From Agarophyton chilense (Eukaryota > Rhodophyta > Florideophyceae > Gracilariales > Gracilariaceae), in NCBI GenBank assembly GCA_030374765.1, contig JARGXX010000013.1, positions 62,001 to 126,000 of the forward strand: a DNA stretch of 64,000 bases, in the 5' to 3' direction. Below are positions 22,437-34,585 of this stretch, one piece after another; position 1 is the first letter of the stretch; every line of letters begins with the position of its first letter. The notes beneath the pieces were generated by a model, which had not been told where the DNA came from, did not search any database, and saw only the letters and a list, made by a program, of their open reading frames with translations. Position numbers and translations under genes: made by a program.

Positions 22437-22886
22437 GTGGCGTCTGTAAGATACCTCAGGATCTGGCGGCTTATAGAACTCCACCGTATTCGTTTCTCCT
22501 TCACAGTCAACATGTTTCGGTGTTTGAAGAGACAAAACACTAGCATACAGTATTATCGACCAAAAGATTCCCGATTGTACCAAGTGTCGATGATAGTATT
22601 TTCAGATGCAAATCGTATCAAAGATAAACGGCTACTGGGGTTCGTGGCTGGTCTTTTGTTCGGAGAGTTGAAAAAAAACTTCATTTTTCATCCGTTAGCT
22701 TGGAGTTCTCGCAAATTCAAAAGAACTATAAAGGCTCTTGATTCTGTAGATCTTTTCGCAACCGGTGTGGTAATATATGAGGAAATGTTACTGCTGCATG
22801 CAATAAATATGATTATTGATATAGAGGTGGGCCATACTGTGTTCGTAGACTCTGGGTGTAAGAGGGCAGGTGAGTCTCCCGTGTGA
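22437..22886 (+). pseudogene. Ty1/copia RNase H fragment
   Basis: This is a frame of about 150 codons. The segment VFSDANRIKDKRLLG, then LAWSSRKFKRTIKA, then DLFATGVVIYEEMLLLHA follows the order of copia-type RNase H: an Asp strand, the SSKKxKR segment and the AE(T/L) helix. The usual catalytic Glu helix reads LDSVDLFA, so it looks decayed. There is no RT upstream and no LTR that I can define. It is most likely the remains of a copia element into which neighbours inserted. Confidence 0.5.
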
Positions 22887-23606
22887 GCCAAGGTGAAGCA
22901 ACGGACGGCGGCACCTCTGATTTAGAATTCGTTTGAATCTGTCTTGAGCGGTCATGAACATGTCCAGAGTATTACGTCACCATTATGAGTCTCCGTATTG
23001 TAGTTGTTGTGTGTACTTATGACCTTACTCTTAGACAAAGGGGAGTCCACGTTGTCTGGGGTTTGTTGTTGTTATTGTCTTTGTGAAAAAGAAATTGACT
23101 AAGTCGAGACCACTTTCTTATATTAAGGGTCTCTACATTGCTCTATGTACGTGTATTTATACCAATGAGCGGTCTTTTTGTAGAGATGTATGCGTTATAC
23201 GATATGGATTCGAGAATCTTAATGCTGACCAATTTCTGTGGATACCTGGAAAATAGAATTTGTTTCATCTCCTCATAAAAACCGACATTCTGCTTTGTCA
23301 AGCTTTAGAGATTTTGCTGTGTGATGAAAAATCTTTTGACTTCCGTACTTCTGAGTCGCGCAGTTGTCAGTCATCTGCAGGTTAAGTGAAATTGTCAAAG
23401 AAAAAAGTGTGAGCAACTGTTCTTAAGATAATAAATAGAAAAGTATGTAAATATTCAGAGTTTGGTATCGGTCCGAACTATTTGCGCACAAGATATTTGA
23501 ACAGGCTTTCATTGTAGAGAACCATTCTATAGGCTGAATGGTAGAATGAGCAAGACTATAAGTAGCGCACCAGCTAGAGTTCGTAGAGTTCTCCAGTCAG
23601 CGAACC
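22887..23606. other. intergenic, no supported feature
   Basis: AT-rich sequence between the copia remnant and the left LTR of element C. There is no gene or repeat that I can support; it may be the tail of the copia remnant. Confidence 0.4.
23602..23606. repeat. candidate target duplication of element C (left)
   Basis: GAACC precedes the left LTR and GAACA (35385-35389) follows the right one. Four of the five bases match. Confidence 0.5.
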
Positions 23607-24400
23607 TGAAGTGCAACCCTCGTGAGGGCCGTTTTCCAGGACTTGGTTGTTTTTCCGCCTCGGGCGATACTTGTGAGATCTATGAGTAATACCGCTACTA
23701 GCGGGCTGGCGTAGCCAGGTGTATACGCGTTGTACGCGAAGTGCACCGGCGGCCGTGCGCCGTGGCCCCGATTCGGGTGTGAGTTACCCACGTGTACCAC
23801 GGGTGGCCCAGGACAGGTTGGCACAGCATAGCTGGATATTTCTCTATTTATTTAGCTTTATTACACTAGGTTAGGGAGCTCTTTGCAGTATTCTACACTA
23901 TATAGTGCCAGGGCGATCTCGGCCTGACACTCAGTAAACCTCCCCAACCAGGGTTCTTGGCTCTAAGTCTTTTTCCGCTTTCGCGAGTCTTCCCCACTCT
24001 ACGGAGGTGAAGCCGCGTTACTAACGGTAGACTTATCCACCCTGCGTCAACAGGAGACTCACCGCTGTTAGCTTGTATATCTTTCATACCACTGCCGTGT
24101 TCTCGCCCCAGTATTGGGTTTGCTACATATTTCTTTTGGCTCTCGTGGCCCATGCCCCCGATCGCCCCCACTGGGTGGTCCCCCCTTTATCACTTGCCCA
24201 CTCCCGTGGAATACAGCTCATACCTGGTCTGCTCCCTTCTAGCATCCCGCACTCTCCCCGCTTGGCGTGCCGGTAAACCTCGGCCATACACCCCGACTTA
24301 GTCGTGTTCACTCCGGAGAGGCTCCGTCGCCGTGCTACCCTCCTTGGAGGAAGACTCGGACATCTTCGTGTATTTCCGCCGCCCTTGGCGTTGCACTACA
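23607..24400 (+). repeat. 5' LTR of element C
   Basis: This LTR of 794 bases starts TGAAGTGCAAC and ends GTTGCACTACA. It is near-identical to 34586-35384. Confidence 0.93.
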
Positions 24401-24403
24401 AAC

Positions 24404-24421
24404 TAGTCTCCCGAATTAGAA
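24404..24421 (+). promoter_or_regulatory. primer binding site of element C
   Basis: TAGTCTCCCGAATTAGAA three bases after the LTR, a variant of the site shared by A, B, D1 and D2. Confidence 0.6.
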
Positions 24422-24560
24422 GGCTGGGGGGAGCTGGTTTGGTTGTTTTTCACATTGCTGTGCTGTCTTCTCTCGTCGAGATCTGCTTTCCAATTTCTTG
24501 GTTTGGACTCACTTGGTGGAAGCTTTTGTTGTCCTATTCTTAGTGGTCAACGCTATATCC

Positions 24561-26689
24561 ATGTCACGACTACCGTCGGAAGCGGAACCCGCGATCACGC
24601 GGAGCCGTTCCGTCAATGACGTGGTGCCTGCGGACCCTGGAAGGGTTCCCCCGCCGTTCCCTCAAGCCGCTCCGAAAGGCAAGAGTATGGGGTCGAACTC
24701 CTCCAAGAACAACAAGCTACCGCCTAAGGCGTCGAAGAATGGACCCAATTCTGGTGCTGGACCGGCCCCTGCCGTGGATGACCCGGCTCCTGCCGACGAA
24801 AAGGCCCAGAAAAACGAGTTCCACATCGACACCAACTCAAGTGTGAGGCAGCAGATCTGCGTAATGCGGGAAGCGCACAATGCCTTCGTGGAAGAGTTCG
24901 AAGCCTTGCGTTCCAGGTGTGATGGCTCTTCTAAGAAGGAAGTGGTTGACGACCTCCGCTTGTTGCGGGCGGACGTCAACACCCTGTTGGAATGTCTTGG
25001 TGGTCCCGCCGCCTACGTGGAAGGTGTCGAGACCCGATTCAATCGTGTTAGTGCCCGTCTCCAGACGTTAGAGCAAACCATTTTGAGGGAAGACGTCCCG
25101 GAGAAGCCAGTTGCTGTGTCGCACCAAGCGAAACACGAGAGGAAAAGGGACGATACCCGCCGTCGGCGTGGAAAGCGTGACAGCGATGACTCGGACTCGT
25201 CGAACTCCTCACGGTCGTCGCGTGGCTCTCACCATTCAAATGGGTCGGACTCGTCAGATTCGTCTTCTGAAGATGGCCATCGCAGGCGTTCATCCCGTTC
25301 TAAACGGTCGTCTGCCACCCAAGGTGTGATCCGCGCCTGCGAGAAGGGAAGAAAACACTCCGGGTTGAAGGAGCTGAAATGCACCAACCCCCTGTACAAG
25401 AAGTTGGTTTCATACCGATACTATCGGCTAGAGAACTCCTCTTTAGATCGCACGCCCCGTGGCACGGGTAGAGTGAAGGATTGCATAAAGCGTATGCAAC
25501 TGTCCCTCAGGAACCAGAGCTTTTCTGGAGAAGACCCATTTTGGTGTTGGATTTCCTTGCGAGGTTCGTCGCCGAAGCGGATATTCTCGGTATGACCGAA
25601 GGACAGGCGTTTATTGCACTCCCGTACTTTATGAAAGGCCTCGCCGAGGATCAATACAACTCTGTAAGAGGTTCGTCTAGAGCCTCCGAAGGAGAGGTAA
25701 CCTGCTGGCCGGAAGCAGTAAAATACATCTTGAGGTCCTACGCCACTAATCACGCGATTCAGTCGGCCATTCTCGCTCTTCGCGATACGCGCCAGAAGTC
25801 TGGAGAAACGGAAACCGAATTCTCGGTGCGCCTAAACAAGGCTTTCCACCGTAGTGTGAACGTACAATCCGCCGGAGAGCGCTGCACCATGTCCATCGAT
25901 GGACTGGACCCCGCTATCCGAACACTCGTGGCCCGTTACCGGGAAGACCGAAGGAAGACCACGTATCTGGAGTTGGTCCAACACGCGCAAGCGGAAGGTG
26001 ACGCTTTAAGAGCTCGTGCCCCCGGACACACGTCGCGAACCGCCAAGGCGTTGGTGATGGAAACGAAGTCGCCATCCCTATCGCTGGGTGCGATTGAGCG
26101 CCCCCAACAGGAGTACGACAACGTACACTTCGCCCGAAGCGATATCCATTCGGTCCCGACAACCGAACTACCGTCTACGTCGGACGACTCATATGTCACG
26201 GCCCAGGATGGACCCCTGCTGTACGCAGACTCTCCCCGTGTTCACGGACCTCGCATCCCGTAATCAAACGGTGCGCTCCGACAGAGTCGCCCTGGATGGA
26301 AGGATACTCGCCAAGCGGTGAAGTTCACGGATGCTCGCTCCGGTTTGCAGCCCTCACGCCCGGGACTCATATGCCATATATACTACGAACACGGTCACAT
26401 TTCACCGGACTGTATCCTCACAATGAGGGAATTAGCCCGAGCAATCGGTAATTATGAGGTGTTGACCCCAGTGGAAAAGCGGATTGTTCCGATGACGTCG
26501 TATCTTCGAGCGAAGATCGATTTTCCACGGAGTATTCCGGAGGCGAAACCACGCAATGCGTTGCTTTACCCTGCCGAGCAGGCTCCCGACCACCGCCCCG
26601 TTCCTTCAAACCCCGCCGCTGGCGCCCCATTGCTAGTGGTTCAGGATTCTGAGGCCCCGCCCCAGGCAGATGGGACTCAGGAAAACTAA
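24561..26689 (+). pseudogene. element C gag
   Basis: The first ATG in the gag frame is at 24561. The N-terminal region is Pro/Lys-rich and disordered-looking, with the family motif LLRADVNTLLECLG near 24960 and then a coiled-coil-like stretch. A basic Ser/Asp-rich linker (about 25140-25320) leads to the capsid-like region: LVSYRYYRL, FSGEDP, CWPEAVKYIL, ILALRDTRQKSGETE. A one-base loss after GACCC near 25535 shifts the frame. A TAA lies at 26261-26263. The knuckle reads CHIYYEHGHISPDC, with the second Cys replaced by Tyr. It ends CAG GAA AAC TAA. Confidence 0.88.
26678..26689 (+). promoter_or_regulatory. gag-pol -1 frameshift site of element C
   Basis: CAG GAA AAC TAA ends gag while the -1 frame is open across it (GKLISGVS). 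It is a variant of the CCG AAA AAC TAR of A and B at the same place. Confidence 0.5.
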
Positions 26690-27656
26690 TTTCGGGAGTC
26701 TCCCCTTCGGGAGAGGCGTCTCCAACAGCGAGGTTGACGACGCCCGAGGCGTCTCCGCCTCGCTCCCCGGTCACAATCCTCACGAGGAAACAGGCCGTCT
26801 CAGACGTGGACTCTGAACACTTTGGTGTTCTACGTCGACCGTTGAAACGTGTTCTTAACCGCCGGTTCCCGGATAGAGTCTTAGTAATGGCCAAGCGCTA
26901 TTACAAGGTGTATGCCGACCTTGGCCTTTCTACCCAGTTTATGGTTCGAGTCCTTACTGTTTTGGACACAGGTGCTGGTCCGAATTTCATCGTGGAGTCG
27001 CTGCTGCCCCCGCCCTTGCGGTCTCAGATCCGCCTTGGCGTGGCGCCCGACGTCGCGGACGCCAATAACAACCCGTTGTCAACGGTTGGAACCGTCGCTC
27101 TCGTCGTTCGCTTGGGCTCATTCGTGGTGAAACTCGACTTTATTGTATGCCTGAAATTGGCTGCCCCCATCATCTTGGGATGTGACTTCTGTGACAGATT
27201 CGTTGACGCCATAAGGCCCCGCTTAAAGCGTGTTGAGATGGAAGACGTCTCGTCGGTCCCGATTGTCCGTCGTCCGCTGCGGCGTGCCTCCAAGAAGCAC
27301 GTACCGCTCCCTGCCGCGCAGGAACCTCCACCCGCTTCTCGGGAGTCTACCAAGCTCCGCGTGGCTGCGTCTGTCCGAATCCCGCCAGAGTCCCAAGTAT
27401 GGGTGCGTGTCACTTCCCGTCAACACGGTTTACGAGTCATTCAGCCTCTCTCATCTCTGTACGATGGATATCAACTCGCCGTGGCGAATGGAGTCACGCA
27501 TGTTGTCCCAGACAAGCCGTTCACCGTGCTCGTTGCCAATCTGGGCTCCACCCCCCAGTCACTGGTGAAAAACCAAGTTAATGGATCGGTAATGCCTCCT
27601 CCCACGGCGATGGTCCCCACTAGGCTGACCGCTGCCGAAGTCCTCGGTCTCGTTCA

Positions 27657-27676
27657 CTCTAAGGAGGGGGAGAAAG
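27657..27676 (+). promoter_or_regulatory. internal polypurine tract 1 of element C
   Basis: CTCTAAGGAGGGGGAGAAAG in the protease-RT linker (SKEGEKA). Confidence 0.45.
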
Positions 27677-30600
27677 CTGCCGTCCAATCACCGAATGATT
27701 CGGAATTGAAACCTGCCGAAACAGAAAAGAAGCCCGTTCCGACGAGTTACGACCGGGTAGACCCCGTGAAAGAACTCAAGGAACTCGACCTCGGTCATGT
27801 ACCGGAGTCACACCGTGAAAGTCTGCGTGAGATGTTACGGGAGTTTACCACAATGTGGGATGGCTCTCTTGGTGAGATAAATACAACGGAACACTGGATA
27901 GATTTATTGCCGAACACCCAACCGGTGGCTCAACACCCTTACAGGGCAGGCCCCAAGGCTCGAGAAGAGGAACAGTTCCAAGTGGACAAAATGCTCCGAG
28001 CTGGAGTGATCGAACCGGCTCAGTCGCCGTGGGCATCCCCAGTGGTACTGGCTCCGAAACCCGATGGGTCCTGGTGCTTTTGCATCGACTAACGTCGCTT
28101 GAATGATGTTACCGTCAAGGACGTGTATCCGATCCCACGAATGGATGAGTACATCGACTCTCTCGGCACTGCTACCGTGTTCACGGCTTTGGACGCCAAT
28201 TGGGGAAATTGGCAGGTTCCCGTTAGGGAGGAGGACCAAGATAAGACTGCGTTTGTCTGTCTCTCGGGACTCTACCGTTTCAAACGGATGCCTTTTGGTC
28301 TAACCAATGCTCCCGCTACCTTTCAGCGTGCTATCGACATTTTGTTGGCCCGCTTTAAGTGGCGTACTTGCCTCGTCTATTTGGACGATATCATTGTATT
28401 CTCAGACAATCTGGATGACCATCTCACCCATGTCAGCGACATAATGACCACGCTACGTGATGCTGGAGTAACCCTCAAACTGAGGAAATGCGAGTTCTTT
28501 ACCGATACTGTGAAGAATCTCGGGCACATAATCCGTCCTGGACGTGTAATGATCGAGGAAGCTCAAGTGAGGTCCCTTCGCAAGGCGAAAGAACCCGCTA
28601 CCCAGACGGAACTGCGCTCCTTTCTAAGATTGTTCAACGTCTACCGACGGTTTATCACTAACTTCGCTGACATCGCGGCTCCCTTGAACGCGCTTCTGCG
28701 GAAAGGTCAACCACCTAAACTGGACCCCTTTACGTCCGCCCAGACGGATGCTTTTAACTCCCATAGGGAGGCTGTCACATCGGCACCGATTCTATCGTTA
28801 CCGAAACCCGGACTACCGTTTTCCGTGGACACGGACTCTAGCGACTACCAAGTAGGCTGTGCGCTCTTTCAAACTACTCCCGAAGGAGAACGCAAACCCA
28901 TTGGGTACTGGTCACGCTCGCTCAATGTCCACGAGCGGAACTACTCCGTGTCAGAGAAGGAGTGCCTCGCAGTTGTGTGGACCCTCTCTACACTCCGCCC
29001 CTACCTCATGGGTGTGCACTTTACCGTTTACAAGGATCACTCGTCCCTACGATGGCTCATGACCATCTCGGAGCCGTCAGGCCGCTTAATGCATTGAAGA
29101 CTCCGCCTCGCGGAATATGACTTTGAAGTGATCTACAAAAAGGGCACTCAGAACGCGCAAGCGGACGCGCTCTCGCGTTTACTCACGAATGGGGAAGCTC
29201 TAGCCGTCGATGACGAGGATATACCTTGCTTCGTCGTAGACGATGGAACACCGAGGGACCCGGATTGGTTACACGATGAATGGAACGAAAGCCCGGAAGC
29301 GGATGATGATATTGACGCATTGCTCGTCTCGGACGATTCAGAGAAACCCCCGCCGGGTAATTTTGTGCCGATACCCCCGGAGGAGATGGTCAGAGAACAG
29401 CAGGGTGACCTTTTATGTACGAAGATTCGCGCCTGGCTTAATGGCGGTGCACCACTCCCTTTCGATGTGAACGATCTTGGATACCTTGTCAGGACGGTTC
29501 AGTCATCCCCACAAGTCGTGGTGCCGCATACTCTGCAGTCTAGAGTTTTGCATCTATCGCACTATGTGAGAATTGGTGGACACGCCAGTGGACGGAAGCT
29601 CTACCTCACTTTGCGAAGGTATTTCTACTGGCCCGCCATGGCGGTGGATTTCTACGCAACGGTGCGGTTTTGTACCGAATTTGCTAAGAATCGGGTGAAA
29701 CTTCGCAAGTACTCAACGAAGTTGAAACTATTCCCGGCACGGGCTCCTCTCGAGTTTGTCGCCATTGACATCCTCGGTAAGCTCCTCACCACACGACGTG
29801 GACATAAGTTTTTACTCGTTATCACGGATCGTTTCTCAAAACTGGTTCGGACCGTACCTCTACGGAAGATATCCGATTTCACGGTTGCACAAGCATTTGT
29901 AACCCATTGGGTATTCGTCTACGGCCCGCCGGTTAATCTTCTATCCGATAACGGAAAACAGTTCGCATCGCGATTCTTCGAGGACGTGTGCAGGATTCTT
30001 GACATCAAGAACCTGTTCACAACGACCTATCACCCCCAGTGTAATGGGCAAGTGGAGCGGTTTCACCGAACGCTATTAGCGTCTCTTCGTTCTTACGAGG
30101 CCGACCACCCAAAGACATGGGATTTATATACCGACGCCTTGAAGTTCGCGTACAATACGCAGGTACAACGTACTACGGGCTTGAATCCATTCCAACTGGT
30201 CTTGTCCCGCCCTCCGCCCGCTGTCGCGTTAGAACCCCAGCCCACGCTGGATGCGTTCCCTTCCGTGATGGATTATCGCCACAGGTGGAAAGAGTAGCTT
30301 ACGAAGCTGATCCCGGTCGCCCGAAGCTCGATGGCTCGTGCCCAAGCCGCTTACAAGCATAATTTCGACTCTCGCGTACGCGGTAAGGCCCCGCCAATCA
30401 AAGCCGGTGACTTCGTCTTCGTCCGTAAGGAGTCCTGGAACCCTGGAAAGAAAAAGAAGCACAAGCTTTCTTCCGTCGCGGACGGTCCTTACAAGGTCAT
30501 TTCGGTGAAAGACGACACCATCGTGGTGGAAATTGTCGACGCTCATGAGCGGATCTCCCGCGACCGCGTTGTACTCGCCCGGCCACCGACGTTGGAAGTA

Positions 30601-30831
30601 ATCGAAATGGGTCAACAATCCCTCTCTGACGATGATGGTGCTCGGCACACAACAGTGGCTTAGCCCACTGCCGTGGTTTCCAGACCTTCTTCGTTACCAC
30701 ACCCTACCCGGGAACTCTCTGACTTGCCGATCTTATCAGACCAAGGCCAGAATGGCCTCTCTTCTCTCACGCCACGGCGCGGTGTCTACCCCCGCCCGTT
30801 GGGCGTTTCAACCACTCCCCATGCCGCTCCG

Positions 30832-30850
30832 TCTCAGGAGGGGGAGGAGG
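30832..30850 (+). promoter_or_regulatory. internal polypurine tract 2 of element C
   Basis: TCTCAGGAGGGGGAGGAGG at the start of the spacer (SQEGEEA). The core CTCAGGAGGGGGA is identical to the tract beside the 3' LTR. Confidence 0.5.
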
Positions 30851-32235
30851 CTCATAACTCTCGTCGAGAGACGGAAACCGCTTCGTCGCGTCATGACAAC
30901 CGTGGTGCACGGACTCCTGGACACACCAGCAAGAACAACGGTGATCCGGACGTCCCGTCTACTGACGTGCCATCTCCGCATTTGCGCGCTACAGCCGTTG
31001 CTGAACCCTCTATGGGAAGCGCCACCGCATCTGCGTCTGATCGCACTCCCCACGGGGACTCTGCTCGACAGGACGCACCACGTAGTGGAAACCCCCTCGC
31101 CGAAGCGAAACAGAAATCGTCGCAGGATGCTGTTCGCCCTCGCGATACTGGACCGGCTATGCCGTCGAGCGTTGACCCGCAGCCCGTGGGTCACGGTTCG
31201 TCGACACCAGCTACGCTGGAAAACTTAGAGCACGCCCTCGCAGGCCCCTCTAGGCCGAATCGATCGGACGTGGTCCCTCGTACTGTACGGCAGGACACAC
31301 CGGCTAAGCCGGGCAAGCACACCGTAGCAGACGGGAGATTCATACCCAGCACGCTTGATGCTGGTTCAGAACCCGCGCGCAGTGGCGGACGCACTCCGAG
31401 TGTCTCGGTTGACCCCGACAGCGTTGTCGAAGGCGCACCGGTCACCCCGGAGAATGTGCCCGTCAAGGACGGAAGCACCTCGTCGCCGAGTGAAGTTGAA
31501 CCCTCGAAAGGGATAGTTGAGGACGAACTCGCTCCCCGCAGGGGTTCCTCGCCGCGCACTTCGCCGCCCGTTGGTGAGGAAGGCACGGTTGACCCGGAGT
31601 TTCACACCCGTCGCGGTACTTTTTCGCCCAAGCGAGCAGACATACCGGCAGCGCCGTTGCACACGCCCTCATGTGAGGAGGCGGAACGCAGCACGGCGCG
31701 GAGTACTCCCAGCCATCAGCCGGACGTGTCACGTGACCAGACGACATCCGGCTCGGGAGATACGCCAATCAACGCCCAAGGCGGCTCACCCGGCAAGGCA
31801 CGACGCCCCGTGATGAAACCGCCTCCCGCGTCAAGTCCAGCACCGTTGCGACGGATTTCACCCCGACGACTCGCGGAACGCGACCGCGAAACCCAGCCTT
31901 GGGATTAGTCCGCGTTCCCCCGAAGGGTGGCCTCTGCACGAGAACTCTCGGAAAGCATTCCGAACCAAGAACTGGGAGAATTGCCCCACGGGAAGGCCTC
32001 CGGCCGAAGCCGTCGAACTAACGCTCTTCGTCATGACGCCTTGGAGGAAGCAACCCGCCAAGCGGCCAAGGCCACCCGGAACCCGGTTTGTTCCCCTACC
32101 CAGGGCATGGAAAGGCAACGCCAACCCATGGACCCCTCGGGGGAAGGGCACAGTAGCCCACACGCACCTGCGGACGTACACCGGTTTGGTTTGGTGACGC
32201 GTACACCGCAAGGGCGGAAAGTCTACGAGAAGGAG

Positions 32236-32390
32236 TTCGTGGTCGACACCATAGTGGAGCACTCATACCATCCGGATGGTTATATTCAACACCTCGTCCG
32301 TTGGTACGGTTTAGGGCCCGAATGGGATTCGGATGAGCCGATGGAACATCTCCCACGTTCGAAGGTGGTGTCATATCACCGCAGAACGCG
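32236..32390 (+). other. chromodomain of element C pol
   Basis: It reads EFVVDTIVEHSYHPDG, then HLVRWYGLGPEWDSDEP, then a helix with LPRSKVVSYHRR. The strand-strand-strand-helix order and the Trp/Tyr positions fit a chromodomain. It is open here but follows five stops in pol. Confidence 0.85.
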
Positions 32391-32612
32391 GACGGGAATC
32401 CAGGCATCGGTTGTTAAAGCCCAGGTTGGATAACACCCACCTCGGTGGAAGAGAAAAGAGAAGTAGGTTTGCTTGAGAACAGGCTAGTGAAGGAAGGTTT
32501 TGGGTTACACAAGTCACTTGGTTTTTATTCGAAGCTATCGATGGAATACCGAGCACTCGGAATACTACTCTAAGTCACAAGGGAAAACTCCCCATCGGGA
32601 TCGCGTGCCCCG

Positions 32613-34550
32613 TCACGGGTTCGGCTCACCGCCCCCGGGTTGGTTACCTCCCTGGAGGCGGGTGATCAAGGCCTCGCGCATCGCGGCAACATCGCCACTC
32701 GCTGCGTTGGTCCCCAGCCCCACCGGTCGCAGGAACTGGGAGATCACGGCCGCTTGACCCGCCAAAGCGGAGCTCGCATCGCCTGGGGCGGACGCCCCAC
32801 CACGTGGGAGATTCACCGGTGGAACAGGAGGTGGTCCAGCTACCGCGTACTCCGACCCAGCCCCCGCGGGGTTATCCAAATCCACGTATGGCGTGGCTGG
32901 CGTCCCCGCGTTATAGGGACCTTCCGCTTCGGATCCCTCGACCTCCGCCTCGGCGTACGCTTCCCCGTCGTCGGGTTCGTTGTCCACCATTGGATCGTCG
33001 CCGTCGTGGACGTGGTAATATTCATCCGCGTCCACGAAACCGATCGGATGCCCCTCGGAGATATGGCGTGGTGCAAACCGGAGTTCGTTCGCTTCCTCCG
33101 CGGAGATTTCGTGCCCTTCCCAAGGGTCAAAGTATACGAAATCACCTCCCAAGGGAGTACGCCTTCCTGGTGACAGGTCCTGACCCCGGCTACCCACGGT
33201 GCGCCCGCTTTGTTCAATCGGAACGGTGGTCCAGTCCAACTGGTCGATGTAATCGAGAAGACCCGCCACTTCTTCGGCGTTGGTTACTCCACCAAGGGGG
33301 AGGCTCAGGTCCAGGCTGCGAATCGCGGACCTCAACCAGAACGGGAGGAACCACAGTCTGTACTGGTCATACACCTCCCAGAGAATGAACACCGCCGCGC
33401 GGACTGCCCATTCGGTAATCACCACGGACCACAGTCCGGACTCGGGATCCTCGATGAGGTACGAACCGTAATACGTGATGACTGGTGGCAGCTCGATGTA
33501 ACAGCCCCGGCAGGCCTCGAGGTTCAACCACCACGGTGGAATGAGGACATAGTGACCCCGTCAGTCGGCCACGCGAAGGCGTTCGATCTCCACGTTCTGA
33601 TACGGGACCAAATACCCGAATCGGGATCGTGCTCGACGCTCGAAGCGGATCAGGGCGAGGAAGTTGGCCCGCGCAAGTCGACGCATGTAGCGGAATTCTG
33701 TCCGGATAATCGGTCGCGTCCGGCACATGGCCTCTTGCCGTGCTATCGGGATGCCCCTCCACGAGAGTGTTTCCAAACCCGCCAGGCGGTCGACGTAACC
33801 AATCTCACCTTGAGTGCGGTAAAGCCGAATGTCGGTGCCGAGACCATCGGGGATGGGATATTCGAAAGGAGCCTGGCGAAGCCGTTGATGCCCAAGAAGG
33901 ACGAAGGCCGCATGAGCGGAAGCCGAGGTTTCATTACCCCAGTGCGCCTTAGCGTGGACCGGAACCGCTACGCGGCGTCGCCAATCCAACGAAGTTTTCG
34001 CCACGGCCGGAATATCGCCCGGAAGCATCTGGTTTCCATCGGTGTACATCGCTATGAGCGCTTCGTTTAACACCGCAATCTGGTGGAACCACGGCGCAAG
34101 CTGGAGAACGGACGCATGATGCCGAGGATGGCGCCCGACAAGCATGTCGTATGGCGGCCACCCTCTCGGGGGGAACATTCCGTACGAAGCAGCAGCCACG
34201 TTCGCGATAGGAATCTGCGGTGCAGCCGATGACGCGCTTTGCGGAAGCGGAGCGGACCGAAAGCCGGAGAAGTACCCCGCAGGGAGACGGTTGGGTTGAT
34301 TGTTTTGGTTGCTCATCGGCGAGCGAAGAGGCCGGATGACCGGAAGAGGAGACCGGCGAAGCGAAAGACGATGCCGAGGAATCGGAGGACTGGCACGCGA
34401 GGATGCGGATTCGGTTGAGATGGAACGTGGAGAACGGTTGTTGCCAGGAGAGTGGAGTTTTGCCGCACTGCGTTTGTTGGCATCGGATGAAGTGGATCCC
34501 AGCGGGCTGGTTGCACTCTTATGCATTCGTCTCGGCGCGTCGCCCACCAT
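32613..34550 (-). pseudogene. antisense accessory gene of element C
   Basis: A frame of 645 codons on the strand opposite to gag-pol begins at ATG 34550, only 36 bases from the 3' LTR. It is broken only once, by TGA at 33561-33563. Across that stop it aligns codon for codon with the B copy (ERL, ten residues, then RGCY). The Ser/Pro/Asn-rich N-terminus of about 100 residues precedes APLPQS, APWFHQ, LPGDIP, LYRTQGEI, RPIIRTEFRY, RRARSRFGYL, VEIERL, RGCYIELPP, a Trp-rich block with EWAVRAAVFILWEVYDQ and GDFVYFDPWEG. An acidic stretch and a Gly/Pro-rich tail end it. The protein family is unknown to me. It converges on pol with about 180 bases between the stops. Confidence 0.8.
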
Positions 34551-34570
34551 CGCGGATGTCGTACTCGCGC

Positions 34571-34585
34571 CTCAGGAGGGGGATA
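34571..34585 (+). promoter_or_regulatory. 3' polypurine tract of element C
   Basis: CTCAGGAGGGGGATA immediately before the TG of the 3' LTR. Confidence 0.85.

Larger units (their letters stand above)
26680..32433 (+). pseudogene. element C pol with chromodomain
   Basis: A single frame runs to the TAA at 32431-32433, interrupted by TAA 28090 (in CID-RRLN), TGA 29095 (after GRLMH), TAG 30295, TAG 30661 and TAG 31906. The protease has LDTGAGPN and ILGCDFCDRF at about 26960-27200. RT is at 27900-28560 with CLVYLDDIIVF. RNase H is at 28790-29180 with SVDTDSS. The integrase zinc finger ends CTEFAKN, with its last Cys lost. The integrase core keeps Asp, Asp and Glu (AIDILG, LSDNGKQF, GQVERFHR, about 29760-30070). 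A GPY/F-like module (DGPYKVI) is near 30485. A Ser/Pro/Thr-rich spacer of about 500 codons separates it from the chromodomain. Confidence 0.92.

Noticed and set aside
26680-32433. An alternative genetic code or stop readthrough explaining the stops in element C
   Set aside because: All three stop codons occur, at positions of different amino acids, and host genes use normal stops.
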